Shown in pieces: positions 27,589-35,615 of a stretch of DNA of 64,000 nt (its first letter is position 1; every line of letters begins with the position of its first letter). The notes under the pieces were generated by a model, which made no database searches, was not told the origin of the DNA, and worked only from the letters and a program-made list of their open reading frames with translations. Where the stretch lies: the NCBI RefSeq assembly GCF_005503145.1, contig NZ_SCNV01000003.1, positions 124,001 through 188,000 of the forward strand. The letters are read 5' to 3'. Both the position numbers and the translations under genes were made by a program. Source of the DNA: Burkholderia sp. 4M9327F10 (GTDB lineage Bacteria; Pseudomonadota; Gammaproteobacteria; Burkholderiales; Burkholderiaceae).

Positions 27589-27616
27589 TATACGAGAAAA
27601 AATAAATTCTCGTATA
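27589..27616. promoter_or_regulatory. Perfect 10-base inverted repeat, probable operator of the XRE-cupin regulator
   Basis: TATACGAGAA and TTCTCGTATA flank an AT-only 8-base spacer. It lies almost exactly midway between the two divergent starts (about 39 bases from each), as expected for a regulator that controls both itself and the MFS operon. Binding is inferred from position and symmetry. Confidence 0.75.
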
Positions 27617-27655
27617 CGAAAAAACCCGCTCTAGCTCGTGTCTGGATTCAACCCC

Positions 27656-28294
27656 ATGCCAAAAACAGTCGCTGCCGACTCTTTAGCCGCCATGCCGCCG
27701 CAGATCGATCACCGGGTTGTCGGCGCGCGCCTTCGCAGCGCCCGCAAGGCGCGCGGGCTGACGCTGGCGCAATTGTCCGAGCAATCCGGCATTGCGGTGT
27801 CGACCATCTCGAAGGGGGAGCGCGGCGATATTGCGTTGACCTACGACAAGTTTGCAGCGCTCGCACACACGCTGAAACTTGACCTGGATGCGGTCTTTGG
27901 ACGGCCGAAGCGTGCATCCGTGAGTCCAATGAAACCCTCGTTCACGGCTTCCGGCAAGCAGATGATTTACGACACGCCCAACTACGAGTACGGCATGTTG
28001 GCGAACGACCTCACGGGTAAGCGCATGGTGCCAATGCGCGCGCACGTGCGCGCGCGTGCATTGGCAGACTTTCCCGATTACATCCGTCATGCGGGTGAAG
28101 AGTTCGTCTTTCTGCTTGCTGGCGTGCTGGAACTGCGCTTCGAGAACGGCAAGGTGTTCAAACTGAGCCCTGGTGATAGCCTCTACTTCGACAGTTCGGT
28201 CGGCCACGTGTACATCAGTGTGGGCGACGCCGACGCGGAAGTACTGGTCTGCTGCGTTGATACGGACAACGAACGGCCAAACGGAGCAATTTAG
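27656..28294 (+). CDS. XRE family transcriptional regulator with C-terminal cupin
   Basis: 212 residues. N-terminal HTH_3 domain (LRSARKARGLTLAQLSEQSG, then IAVSTISKGERGD) and C-terminal cupin_2 sensor domain (FVFLLAGVLELRFENGK, LSPGDSLYFDSSVGHVY). This architecture is typical of regulators of amino-acid, polyamine or amide catabolism (PuuR/SutR-like). ATG 27656 is preferred over GTG 27638. Divergent from the MFS-amidase-RidA-dehydrogenase operon with a perfect palindrome between. Followed by a Rho-independent terminator. Confidence 0.9.
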   Translation: MPKTVAADSLAAMPPQIDHRVVGARLRSARKARGLTLAQLSEQSGIAVSTISKGERGDIALTYDKFAALAHTLKLDLDAVFGRPKRASVSPMKPSFTASGKQMIYDTPNYEYGMLANDLTGKRMVPMRAHVRARALADFPDYIRHAGEEFVFLLAGVLELRFENGKVFKLSPGDSLYFDSSVGHVYISVGDADAEVLVCCVDTDNERPNGAI

Positions 28295-28362
28295 TACGAC
28301 GGGCCTGCAAGGATGAAGACGTTCTCTGGTGAGCGCATCGCCTTGGGCAGCCTTTGACCGCC

Positions 28363-28383
28363 CGGACCGAAAGTCCGTCTTTT
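28363..28383 (+). terminator. Rho-independent terminator of the XRE-cupin gene
   Basis: CGGAC-CGAAA-GTCCG stem-loop followed by TCTTTT. It lies between convergent genes and its T-run reaches the stop codon of the metal-exporter gene. Confidence 0.7.
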
Positions 28384-29449
28384 ACAAAATTGGAAAGACC
28401 CAGAAAGTCAGGCCGACCGCAGCGATGAAAGCGCCGCTAAGAACCTCGCCGTAACGTTCGAGAGCACCAAACTTCACGCGCTGCAGGCTGGCTGCCGAAT
28501 AGACGCAGAGCAGAACATAGGTCAGGATAGTGCTCGCCGCAAAGACGAGCGCCATGACCAGGATAAGGCTCAACCCGTACTTCCCAGCCGCGAAGAATGC
28601 CGGGATGCCTTCCACCATTGGCGAAGAACCCAGAATCAACAGTAACGCGGTTCGCGACGAGGTTTTCTTTACAGTCGTTTGGTCGTTGTGCTCGTGATGG
28701 TCATGGTCACCGTGATGATGCTCATGTTCAGCAAAAGCGGTTTGATATGAGTGTGTGTGACCTTCGTGGCCGACAGTGACATTGACGTCAAATCCGTGCG
28801 GTTCAGGGATGTCGTCCAGCGATTCCCAGTATGCACCGCGTCGTTGGAATGGAAAGGTCAGGCGGCTACCGTCTTCCCGGAGGGTTTCGACCGTCAAGGT
28901 CTCGACCGTCTGTGGCCGCGTCGCGGTAAGTCGGAAACGCGGTGGCTGCCCGAACTCGTAGATGGACAGTTCGAGAACGCCGTGTTCCCCGTACATTCGC
29001 TGCAACTCGGGGCCATGAATAGAATCGGCAGAGTTGTTGGCTCCAGCGAGATGCGAAAAATCGTGAGTATGTCCGTGAGGACCGTGGCTATGTCCGTACC
29101 CATCGCCCGAGCGCAGTTCATACCATGAGGAAATCGCAATCCATAGCCCAAAGGCAACGAGCGCGATGCTCGAAATCGTATCGACCCAGTGACCGAACTT
29201 CGCTGCGACAGCGACACCCGCGAGCCATACGATGGCGGCAAGGATAAGGGTCGTGATGACGTGCCCCGTCCCGGCCTGGAGTGCAGCGCGTGCGGTTTGC
29301 CCCTTGGTCCATTCTCGCTGGCGCGCAATGAGCGTGATGGGAACCCAATGGTCTGGAACGATGGTATGCAAGACACCGACGACCAGGACGGCGCCGACCA
29401 ACAGAGCAGCCGAGCCTGTCTCTAGCTGCTGGAAAGAAAGAAAACCCAT
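28382..29449 (-). CDS. Nickel/cobalt exporter-like membrane protein with histidine-rich loops
   Basis: 355-residue inner-membrane protein with about six hydrophobic helices. The first helix block has HTIVPDHWVPITLIARQR, resembling the HxxxxDH-type motif of NiCoT/RcnA transporters. Two cytosol- or periplasm-exposed loops are histidine-rich: HSHGPHGHTHDFSH (about residue 119) and EHEHHHGDHDHHEHND (about residue 243), with a beta-rich insert between. It follows the CsoR/RcnR-type repressor by 9 bases, so metal-induced efflux of Ni, Co or a similar ion is the likely role. The precise metal is unproven. Confidence 0.82.
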   Translation of the reverse strand: MGFLSFQQLETGSAALLVGAVLVVGVLHTIVPDHWVPITLIARQREWTKGQTARAALQAGTGHVITTLILAAIVWLAGVAVAAKFGHWVDTISSIALVAFGLWIAISSWYELRSGDGYGHSHGPHGHTHDFSHLAGANNSADSIHGPELQRMYGEHGVLELSIYEFGQPPRFRLTATRPQTVETLTVETLREDGSRLTFPFQRRGAYWESLDDIPEPHGFDVNVTVGHEGHTHSYQTAFAEHEHHHGDHDHHEHNDQTTVKKTSSRTALLLILGSSPMVEGIPAFFAAGKYGLSLILVMALVFAASTILTYVLLCVYSAASLQRVKFGALERYGEVLSGAFIAAVGLTFWVFPIL

Positions 29450-29458
29450 CGGAAGATC

Positions 29459-29737
29459 CTAAAGATACTTGCTGATTGCCTTGAATTCCGCGAGTGCCGC
29501 TTTGGCAGCCGCGGCGTCGGAGCCGGACTGCGCATCAAGACAGTGGTCCACATGGTCGTGAATAAGTGCCTTCTTGGCGTTAGTGACGGCCTTCTCGATT
29601 GCGTGAAGCTGTTGCGCGACTTCGACACAATTCCGACCCGCCTCGATCATGGCGATCGTGCTACGCAGATGGCCCTCGGCACGCTTCAGGCGAAGCACGA
29701 TGTCGGGATGCGATTTGTGGAGAGTTTTTTTGTCCAT
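29459..29737 (-). CDS. CsoR/RcnR/FrmR family metal-sensing transcriptional repressor
   Basis: 92-residue DUF156 repressor. Candidate metal ligands: C37 (AGRNCVEV), H62 and C66 (HDHVDHC), plus H7, H10 and H23. The C-H-C set has the spacing of CsoR (Cu) and InrS (Ni), unlike RcnR, which has His at the last position, or FrmR, which has Glu there. The gene partner is a Ni/Co-type exporter, so an InrS-like nickel or cobalt sensor is favoured over copper, but this is inference. Autoregulation is suggested by an operator only 8 bases upstream of the start. Confidence 0.88.
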   Translation of the reverse strand: MDKKTLHKSHPDIVLRLKRAEGHLRSTIAMIEAGRNCVEVAQQLHAIEKAVTNAKKALIHDHVDHCLDAQSGSDAAAAKAALAEFKAISKYL

Positions 29738-29744
29738 GGCGTAT

Positions 29745-29762
29745 CCTATCCAGGGGGATAGG
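29745..29762. promoter_or_regulatory. Operator candidate 1 for the CsoR/RcnR-type repressor
   Basis: CCTATCC-AGGG-GGATAGG: perfect 7-base arms around a G-tract, the pattern of CsoR/RcnR family operators. It begins 8 bases upstream of the repressor start codon. Confidence 0.75.
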
Positions 29763-29798
29763 TAATGTCAACAAGGCATATAAGGCCTGGTGGTATCT

Positions 29799-29815
29799 AT
29801 CCCCTATGGGGGGAT
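29799..29815. promoter_or_regulatory. Operator candidate 2 for the CsoR/RcnR-type repressor
   Basis: ATCCCC-TATGG-GGGGAT: 6-base arms with a six-G tract, related in sequence to the site at 29745 and about 53 bases from it. Two sites of this type suggest cooperative or looped repression of the sensor-exporter operon. Confidence 0.65.
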
Positions 29816-30116
29816 GCGCAGGCGTTGAAGTTCTTTCGGATCGTGAGCGGGACGAACGCCTTGAGTCGAAACTGGCAAAAGGTCGTTTGAAGTGGCGGCC
29901 GCGTGGTACTGCCGCTCCTTCAGCAGGAAACGGTTGCAACGGGCTGGGTATCGTCGAATGACTTTCGCGCTGGCTATGGTGCCGCGCGGGGGGGCCAGGG
30001 CTCTCTCTGGAAGGCTATAGCCGGTACCGGATAGACTTATTGCCTGAAGTGTCCGGTCGGCGCCAGCAGCAGCGATCGACCGGACACGAATGGCTCAGCG
30101 CAGGAAGCGTGTTGAG
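29816..30116. other. Intergenic region
   Basis: About 300 bases between the metal-sensor operators and the downstream end of the 123-residue unknown gene. Open frames here are short and without family resemblance. Nothing else identified. Confidence 0.5.
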
Positions 30117-30488
30117 TTACCGACGCTTCATCTTCAGTACGCGAGAGATCTGGCCTAGTGTAAAGCCACTGTTCTTGATGTACTTTTCGTAGTCGAGCGG
30201 TGCGGTAAGCGATTCATCCGTGACGTACTCACCCATATAGCGAAATCGATCGGATGCGGTGCGCACAAAAACAGGTATAGGGTCGACTTGACGCGCAAGC
30301 GTTCGCCCAGCCGCGCGTGCCGCCGCGCTACTGTCGCAAACAATGACGTCCGGGGCGTAAGGATTAAGATCCTGACGCAATCGCGCGGCGACTACCTTGC
30401 CACCTTTTATGGGCAGGAAAGCCTGCTTGCATCCACCTGTCACACTATGAATATCTTCCCGGGAATATTCTTTTCCGATTTCAAACAT
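30117..30488 (-). CDS. Hypothetical protein, 123 residues
   Basis: Begins MFEIGKEYSREDIHSVTGG after a good CAGGAG ribosome site, has a central ARLRQDLNPYAPDVIVCDSS stretch, and a basic C-terminus (ISRVLKMKRR). No signal peptide or membrane helix. I recall similar short proteins annotated as hypothetical in proteobacteria, but no family function. Between the metal operon and a VOC remnant, with no obvious partner. It looks like a real gene from its ribosome site and normal composition. Confidence 0.7.
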   Translation of the reverse strand: MFEIGKEYSREDIHSVTGGCKQAFLPIKGGKVVAARLRQDLNPYAPDVIVCDSSAAARAAGRTLARQVDPIPVFVRTASDRFRYMGEYVTDESLTAPLDYEKYIKNSGFTLGQISRVLKMKRR

Positions 30489-30616
30489 GATTTCGCTCCT
30501 GACAATAACGCCTGACTAAAGCCCAGCTTCGTCAGGCGGAGCGATCATATCGGCCTTAACCTAAATCCTTTGTAAAGAGTGCGAGTTTCCTGATAAAGGA
30601 TGTATACGAACGGTGT
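30489..30616. other. Intergenic stretch before the VOC remnant
   Basis: Contains the promoter region of the 123-residue gene on the minus strand. No sign of the missing N-terminal half of the VOC gene, so that part has been deleted rather than only frameshifted. Confidence 0.4.
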
Positions 30617-30793
30617 CGAATTGCGGCCCCGTCGTTCGTCGAAGCTTTCTATCGCGGGGCTCTGGAGGCGGGCGGCAAAGACAATGGTGCGCCTGGTCTG
30701 CGCCCGCGCTACCACGCGAACTACTATGCGGCGTTTGTGATTGGTCCGGACGGGCACAACATCGAAGCGGTTTGCCACCAACCCGAAGCCTAA
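30617..30793 (+). pseudogene. C-terminal remnant of a VOC (glyoxalase/bleomycin resistance) protein
   Basis: One frame reads RIAAPSFVEAFYRGALEAGG, then KDNGAPGLRPRYHANYY, then AAFVIGPDGHNIEAVCHQPEA and a stop. This is the well-known C-terminal half of short VOC proteins, including the metal-binding Glu in NIEAVCH. No start codon or N-terminal half is found upstream, so the gene is truncated. The break point is near 30610. Confidence 0.8.
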
Positions 30794-30866
30794 GTATTCA
30801 ATTGGGCGGACATGAGAGGCCAGGCCGCCTCTCATGCCGAACGTTGAGCGCGCCATATCGGCATCC

Positions 30867-32384
30867 CTACCAGCCATACTTGAGTTCGACGCCAGCATAG
30901 TCGGCATTGTGGCCACCCGCTTGCTGGATCGAGTTTCCAACCTGGAAGTGCACAGCTTCGACCGAGCCGATCAGGTTCGCTGCGATCGTCCAGTCCGCGC
31001 GCAACTGCACATACATCCCGGTCCACAGGTTGCCCTTGCCAGCGGTGCCCGGCACGGCCTGGCTGCCTTGCTGATAGACGGCATCGCCGGTCGTCTCGCG
31101 CCACTGAAGACCGAGCGCGCCGAGCAGCACAAGGTTCGTCGTAGGCGCCAGCGTAATCGACGGTTTGAGGTGAATCAGATTCGAATAGCCGGTGTAGCCG
31201 GCGAGCGTGAAGTAGTAGCCGTTCGGAAACAGCGGATTGAAGGTGCCGACCCGGCCATCGTGCGGATTCCTGTCGCCCGATGCCGCGTCGAGCTGCAGCG
31301 CGATGCGCGGCGACCACGGCATGGCGAACCGGTAACCCGCAATCGAGCCGACGGCCCACGCGCCGATCGTATCGTTGCCGACCGTACCCGTCTGCAGCAT
31401 CGATTCGACATCCCAGTCGAAGTGTTGCTGCACGCCGCTGTAGCGCAGATCCCAGACGTCGCGATGCTCGGTGCCGCTGGCGTCGAGAAAGTGCGCGTTC
31501 GTGCGGTTGTAGCGTGACCAGTAGCCTGACAGGTCGCCCGGTCCTACCGACTTGCGTTCGAAGCGCACGCCGCTGAACGTGAGATCGCGGTTCGAGACAT
31601 CGTCGAACGCGGACACGCTGCGGTTCTGCACGGGCTGCGTCGCGTAGCCGATGAAGCGCCATTGATGGTATTCGTAATCGGCCCAGACTGCGTCAAACGC
31701 CTGACGGACGTTCGGGCCGTCGCGCACCGCGATGAAACGCTGCAGGTCGAACGCCATCTCCTGACGGCCGACGCGCAACTTCAGCGTGCCGTCACCAAGT
31801 GCCTGCACGTAAGCGACGAACGCCTGTTCGAGGTCGAGTGGATTCTTGTCGACGGGCGTGACGACGTTCTTGCTGTACGCGCGTGCATCCTCGATCTGCA
31901 CGAAAAACTGCCAATGCTCGGCGAGATGCGCGTCCGCGTCGACCTCAGCGCGCTGAATCAGGTACGTGTTGGACTGCGCAGAACCGATGCCGAACAGCGG
32001 CGCGTTACTGGATTCGATACGCTCGCGCAGGTTCGCGCCGAGCGACAGCCACGACTTCGGATTGTCACCCAGCGGAACGTACTTCAAACCGTCGAGCGGT
32101 GCATGCGGCACGCATGGGTAGGCCAGTACCGACCAGTCTTCCTGCCAGCGATTGAACATCACGGTGGGGCGCTTCACGCTGCATGCGGCCGGTTCGGCGC
32201 CGTCGTCCGTGGTTGCACCACCAGCCGCGGCAGGCGTCGCACCGGCGGCCCCGCCGGTATCACTCGCGGGTTCTGGGTCAGGTGCAGCAAACACGGTGCT
32301 CGCGAGCGTCAGCAATACGGCCGTGACGACCGGGACGCCCGCGGCCTTGCGGGTCCGCGGGCGGAGTCTCATGGCAGACAGCAT
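30867..32384 (-). CDS. Alginate export-family outer membrane porin
   Basis: 505 residues with an N-terminal signal peptide (MRLRPRTRKAAG then a hydrophobic run ending near VFAAPDPE) and a beta-barrel protein matching the Alginate_exp domain: LSLGANLRERIESSNAPLFG, LRVGRQEMAFDLQRFIAVRD, GPNVRQAFDAVW. It ends in VELKYGW, an aromatic outer-membrane insertion signal. Probably an outer-membrane channel for an organic solute. Next, and on the same strand, are an exported VOC protein and an amidohydrolase further upstream. ATG 32384 or 32372 could be the start. Confidence 0.85.
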   Translation of the reverse strand: MLSAMRLRPRTRKAAGVPVVTAVLLTLASTVFAAPDPEPASDTGGAAGATPAAAGGATTDDGAEPAACSVKRPTVMFNRWQEDWSVLAYPCVPHAPLDGLKYVPLGDNPKSWLSLGANLRERIESSNAPLFGIGSAQSNTYLIQRAEVDADAHLAEHWQFFVQIEDARAYSKNVVTPVDKNPLDLEQAFVAYVQALGDGTLKLRVGRQEMAFDLQRFIAVRDGPNVRQAFDAVWADYEYHQWRFIGYATQPVQNRSVSAFDDVSNRDLTFSGVRFERKSVGPGDLSGYWSRYNRTNAHFLDASGTEHRDVWDLRYSGVQQHFDWDVESMLQTGTVGNDTIGAWAVGSIAGYRFAMPWSPRIALQLDAASGDRNPHDGRVGTFNPLFPNGYYFTLAGYTGYSNLIHLKPSITLAPTTNLVLLGALGLQWRETTGDAVYQQGSQAVPGTAGKGNLWTGMYVQLRADWTIAANLIGSVEAVHFQVGNSIQQAGGHNADYAGVELKYGW

Positions 32385-32460
32385 TACGCGCTAGCGCTCA
32401 AGAGCAATGTCCCAAAACCGATGCCGTGCAAGCCGGGTGCGATGCGCGTGTCCTCGCACT

Positions 32461-33363
32461 TCATTGTGCTGCGTTCGCGTGAATCTCCGCGACATAGCCG
32501 CCCGGGAACTGGACGATTGCCGCTGCGCGGCCGTCCGACGTGAACGGCGGCACGAGAACGGTCACGCCGGCCGTCTTCGCTTTGTCTAGCGTCTCTTCGA
32601 GATTCGCCACTTCATAGCCGGTCATCTCGCGCCCGAACGGGTAGGGCAGGTGGCCGTCCGTTGCGAGCACCGTCATCTTGCCGAACCCCGACTCGATACG
32701 TACCCGGCGATATGTATCGTTTGGCCGGCCGATCTCGATGCCCGGCGCGTCGTGCACGTCGGACACGACTTTGCCGTGCGAGAACGCGACGTAGTCGCGG
32801 ACCAGCTTGTCGACGCTTTCCGGCGACACGTACACGCGATTCTCGGGCACGGTCTGCAGTGAGTCGTAGTGCGGCGCCTTGGTATGCCAGTAGAGCTGCA
32901 TGTTCACGCCGCCCGGCCATGTGATGATCGCATCGCGCCCGATCGGGTCCGGGAATGTCTCGACGATCACGTCCGCGCCGTGTGCCCGCGCGGCCTTGAT
33001 TGCCGCGTCCATGTCGGTGACGAGGTAGCCCGTGCGTTCCGCGCCGAACGGATAGGGCACGGGCGTCTTGAAGCCGAACACCGAGATCGTGCCAGCGGGC
33101 GTGAACACGAGTTGCGACATCGTCTGGCTCGGTGTCGGCGTGACCTGGAACACACCCTGTTGCGATTTGCTGCCGCCGAACGTTGCGGCGAAGCTGTCGG
33201 TGAAGCGATCGAAATCTTCCGGCGCAACGTACACGTGGGTTGTGTCGTACTGCGGACCGACGGCGAGGGAGGCCGTCGCGGGCAGCTTCGCGAACGACGT
33301 CAGTGGAACGGCAACGCTACCCGCGATAGTCGCGGCGAGCAGTATCGAGCGAAGGGCTTTCAT
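32461..33363 (-). CDS. Exported two-domain VOC (glyoxalase-like) protein
   Basis: 300 residues with a clear Sec signal peptide (MKALRSILLAATIAGSVAV ... SFA). Two VOC-like modules follow: residues 40-160 (YDTTHVYVAPEDFDRFTDSF ... GGVNMQLYWH) and 170-300 (NRVYVSPESVDKLVRDYVAF ... GGYVAEIHAN). Each module starts with a short beta strand and ends with the GG-x-x-x-E/Q segment. Periplasmic VOC proteins are uncommon. The likely metal-ligand residues are only partly conserved, so a binding rather than enzymatic role is possible. AAGGAA ribosome site. It lies between porin and amidohydrolase on the same strand. Confidence 0.8.
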   Translation of the reverse strand: MKALRSILLAATIAGSVAVPLTSFAKLPATASLAVGPQYDTTHVYVAPEDFDRFTDSFAATFGGSKSQQGVFQVTPTPSQTMSQLVFTPAGTISVFGFKTPVPYPFGAERTGYLVTDMDAAIKAARAHGADVIVETFPDPIGRDAIITWPGGVNMQLYWHTKAPHYDSLQTVPENRVYVSPESVDKLVRDYVAFSHGKVVSDVHDAPGIEIGRPNDTYRRVRIESGFGKMTVLATDGHLPYPFGREMTGYEVANLEETLDKAKTAGVTVLVPPFTSDGRAAAIVQFPGGYVAEIHANAAQ

Positions 33364-33432
33364 GGCAAGTTTTCCTTGTGGTTTTAGTTAAGTTCGTGTC
33401 GCTCACACGCGGCCGCTGCCGGCCGCGTGCTT

Positions 33433-35325
33433 TCAGATGGCCCAGCAGGAACAGCCGAGTGCACCCCAGAAGCCCTGTGCATCCGAGGTCGGCAACGCGC
33501 GGCCCCATGTGCTCGCATGCCCATGTCCGTGTACGTCGCATGCGTTCGCGCAGCCGCATGCCGCGGCTGCCGCCGCTGCACGTTGCAACGGTGCGCCTTC
33601 TTGCCGCGTCGCGCCCCAGCCCCCATAGCCGCCATACTCGCGCACCGGCGACCAGTCCGGCATCGCGGGCGGCACCGGTGTGTCGTAGCTCGCAAACGGC
33701 CCCGCGCCCCAGACGATCTTGCCGCCGACCACCGTGAGCAACGCGGTCGTGTCGGCGATATCGTCCTCGGCACACGCAAAGAAGTCGCGGTCCGGGACCA
33801 CCAGGTCGGCGAGCTGCCCGACCTCGATGCGCCCCTTCCTGCCTTCCTCGTTTGAGAACCACGTGACGTACTCGGTCCACATGCGCAGCGCGGTGTCGCG
33901 GTCCAGCAGATTGCGCTGCGGATACAGGCGCAGGCCCCCGACCGTTCTCCCCGCCACCAGCCACGCGAGCGATACCCATGGGTTGTACGAGGCGACGCGC
34001 GTTGCGTCCGTGCCGGCCGATACCTTGAGGCCCTTTTCGAGCATCTTCGCGACCGGCGGCGTGGCTTCGGCCGCCTTCGCACCGTAACGCTCGATGAAGT
34101 ACTCGCCCTGATAGGCCATCCGGTGCTGCACGGCGACGCCGCCGCCGAGCGCCGCGATGCGGTCCATCGAACGCTCGGAGATCGTTTCCGCGTGATCGAA
34201 GAACCAGTTGAGGCCGGCGAGCGGAATGTCCTTGTCGACGCGCTCGAACACGTCGAGCGCGCGGCTGATCGTTTCATCGTAGGTTGCATGCAGGCGCCAC
34301 GGCCAGCGGTTTTGCGCGAGCACGCGCACGACGCTTTCGAGTTCACCTTCCATCTGCGGCGGCATGTCCGGACGCGCGACGCGGAAGTCCTCGAAATCCG
34401 CCGCCGAGTAGACCAGCATTTCGCCTGCACCGTTCTGGCGGAAATAGTCGGTACCGTCGTGGTACTTGACGCTGCGCGTCCAGTTCACGAAGTCCTCCTT
34501 CTCGCCCTTCGGCTTCTGCGTGAACAGGTTGTATGCAACGCGCACCGTCATCTCGCCCGCTTCGTGCAGCTTGCGGACAACCTCGTAATCGTCAGGATAA
34601 TTCTGCGAACCGCCACCAGCGTCGATCACACCCGTCACGCCGAGGCGGTTGAGTTCGCGCATGAAGTGACGCGTCGAGTTGTACTGATACTCGGGCGGCA
34701 GCTTCGGTCCCTTGGCGAGCGTCGCGTACAGGATCGTCGCGTTCGGATTCGCCAGCAGCAGGCCCGTCGGATGGCCCGCACGGTCGCGTAGAATCGTGCC
34801 GCCGGGCGGCTCGGGCGTATCCTTTGTGTAGCCGACGACGCGCAACGCGGCCGCATTCAGCAGCGCACGGTCGTACAGATGCAGGATGAAGACTGGCGTA
34901 TCGGGCGCCGCTGCGTTGAGTTCGTCGATCGTCGGCAGCCGCTTTTCCGCAAACTGATGCTCGGTGAAGCCGCCGACCACGCGTACCCATTGCGGCGCGG
35001 GCGTGATCGCTACCTGCCGCTTCAGCATTTCCATCGCGACGGCGAGCGAGCGTACGCCGTCCCAGCGCAGTTCCATGTTGTAGTTCAGACCGCCGCGGAT
35101 AAGGTGGCAGTGGTTGTCGATCAGGCCTGGCAGCACGGGCTTGCCCTGCAGATCGACGACTTGCGTCGTGCGGCCGGCGAGCGGCATCACGTCGGCGTCG
35201 CTGCCGACGGCCAGGAAGCGGCCGCCGGCGATTGCCACGGCGCTCGCGATCGGGTTCGAACGGTCGAGTGTGGTGAAGCGTCCGTTATGCAGAATCAGGT
35301 CGGGTAGAGTATCAATGTCGTTCAT
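33433..35325 (-). CDS. Amidohydrolase family protein (YtcJ-like) with Cys/His-rich tail
   Basis: 630 residues. N-terminal beta-sandwich and metal motif DNHCHLIRG (about residue 70), the long YtcJ-type insertion, LNWFFDHAETIS, a metal-associated GTDATRVASYNPW near residue 440, and the closing GQLADLVVPDRDFF strand. After the usual end the protein continues about 60 residues with an alanine run, CGCANACDVHGHGHA and a terminal GCSCWAI. Probably hydrolyses an imide, cyclic amide or enol-ether-like substrate in the cytoplasm. GAGGA ribosome site. In the same direction as the XapX, VOC and porin genes. Confidence 0.88.
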   Translation of the reverse strand: MNDIDTLPDLILHNGRFTTLDRSNPIASAVAIAGGRFLAVGSDADVMPLAGRTTQVVDLQGKPVLPGLIDNHCHLIRGGLNYNMELRWDGVRSLAVAMEMLKRQVAITPAPQWVRVVGGFTEHQFAEKRLPTIDELNAAAPDTPVFILHLYDRALLNAAALRVVGYTKDTPEPPGGTILRDRAGHPTGLLLANPNATILYATLAKGPKLPPEYQYNSTRHFMRELNRLGVTGVIDAGGGSQNYPDDYEVVRKLHEAGEMTVRVAYNLFTQKPKGEKEDFVNWTRSVKYHDGTDYFRQNGAGEMLVYSAADFEDFRVARPDMPPQMEGELESVVRVLAQNRWPWRLHATYDETISRALDVFERVDKDIPLAGLNWFFDHAETISERSMDRIAALGGGVAVQHRMAYQGEYFIERYGAKAAEATPPVAKMLEKGLKVSAGTDATRVASYNPWVSLAWLVAGRTVGGLRLYPQRNLLDRDTALRMWTEYVTWFSNEEGRKGRIEVGQLADLVVPDRDFFACAEDDIADTTALLTVVGGKIVWGAGPFASYDTPVPPAMPDWSPVREYGGYGGWGATRQEGAPLQRAAAAAAACGCANACDVHGHGHASTWGRALPTSDAQGFWGALGCSCWAI

Positions 35326-35344
35326 GCGCGTATCCTCATGACGG

Positions 35345-35512
35345 CTAGAAGCCGAACCATTGCTTGATGGAGGGAATGGCCTGCGCGCCGATCAACATGC
35401 CGAGCAGGCCAACGAGGGCGATCAGGGGCGGGGCAGGCGAGCGCACCCTGATCGCGCTGTACACAACGCCGATCAGTACGCCGGCGCCCAACGAAAGTAG
35501 ATAAGATTCCAT
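35345..35512 (-). CDS. XapX domain-containing small membrane protein
   Basis: 55 residues: [20 protein letters not shown], then [20 protein letters not shown] and [15 protein letters not shown]. The VRSPAPPxIALxGLLGML core is the XapX/DUF1427 signature. Two short hydrophobic helices suggest an inner-membrane location. It lies just upstream of the amidohydrolase on the same strand and is divergent from the LysR gene at 35616, with about 100 bases between. A second XapX gene lies at 37555. Family function unknown; found with transport or purine-related genes. Confidence 0.88.
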   Translation of the reverse strand: MESYLLSLGAGVLIGVVYSAIRVRSPAPPLIALVGLLGMLIGAQAIPSIKQWFGF

Positions 35513-35615
35513 GCGATCCGTCTCCGGACGGGACTGGAATGCCCGTCACCGTTTACGCGCGGCACATCGCGCTTGCCGTTCTTTCCGCATCCATTTGGAC
35601 TACTTCATTCCGACC

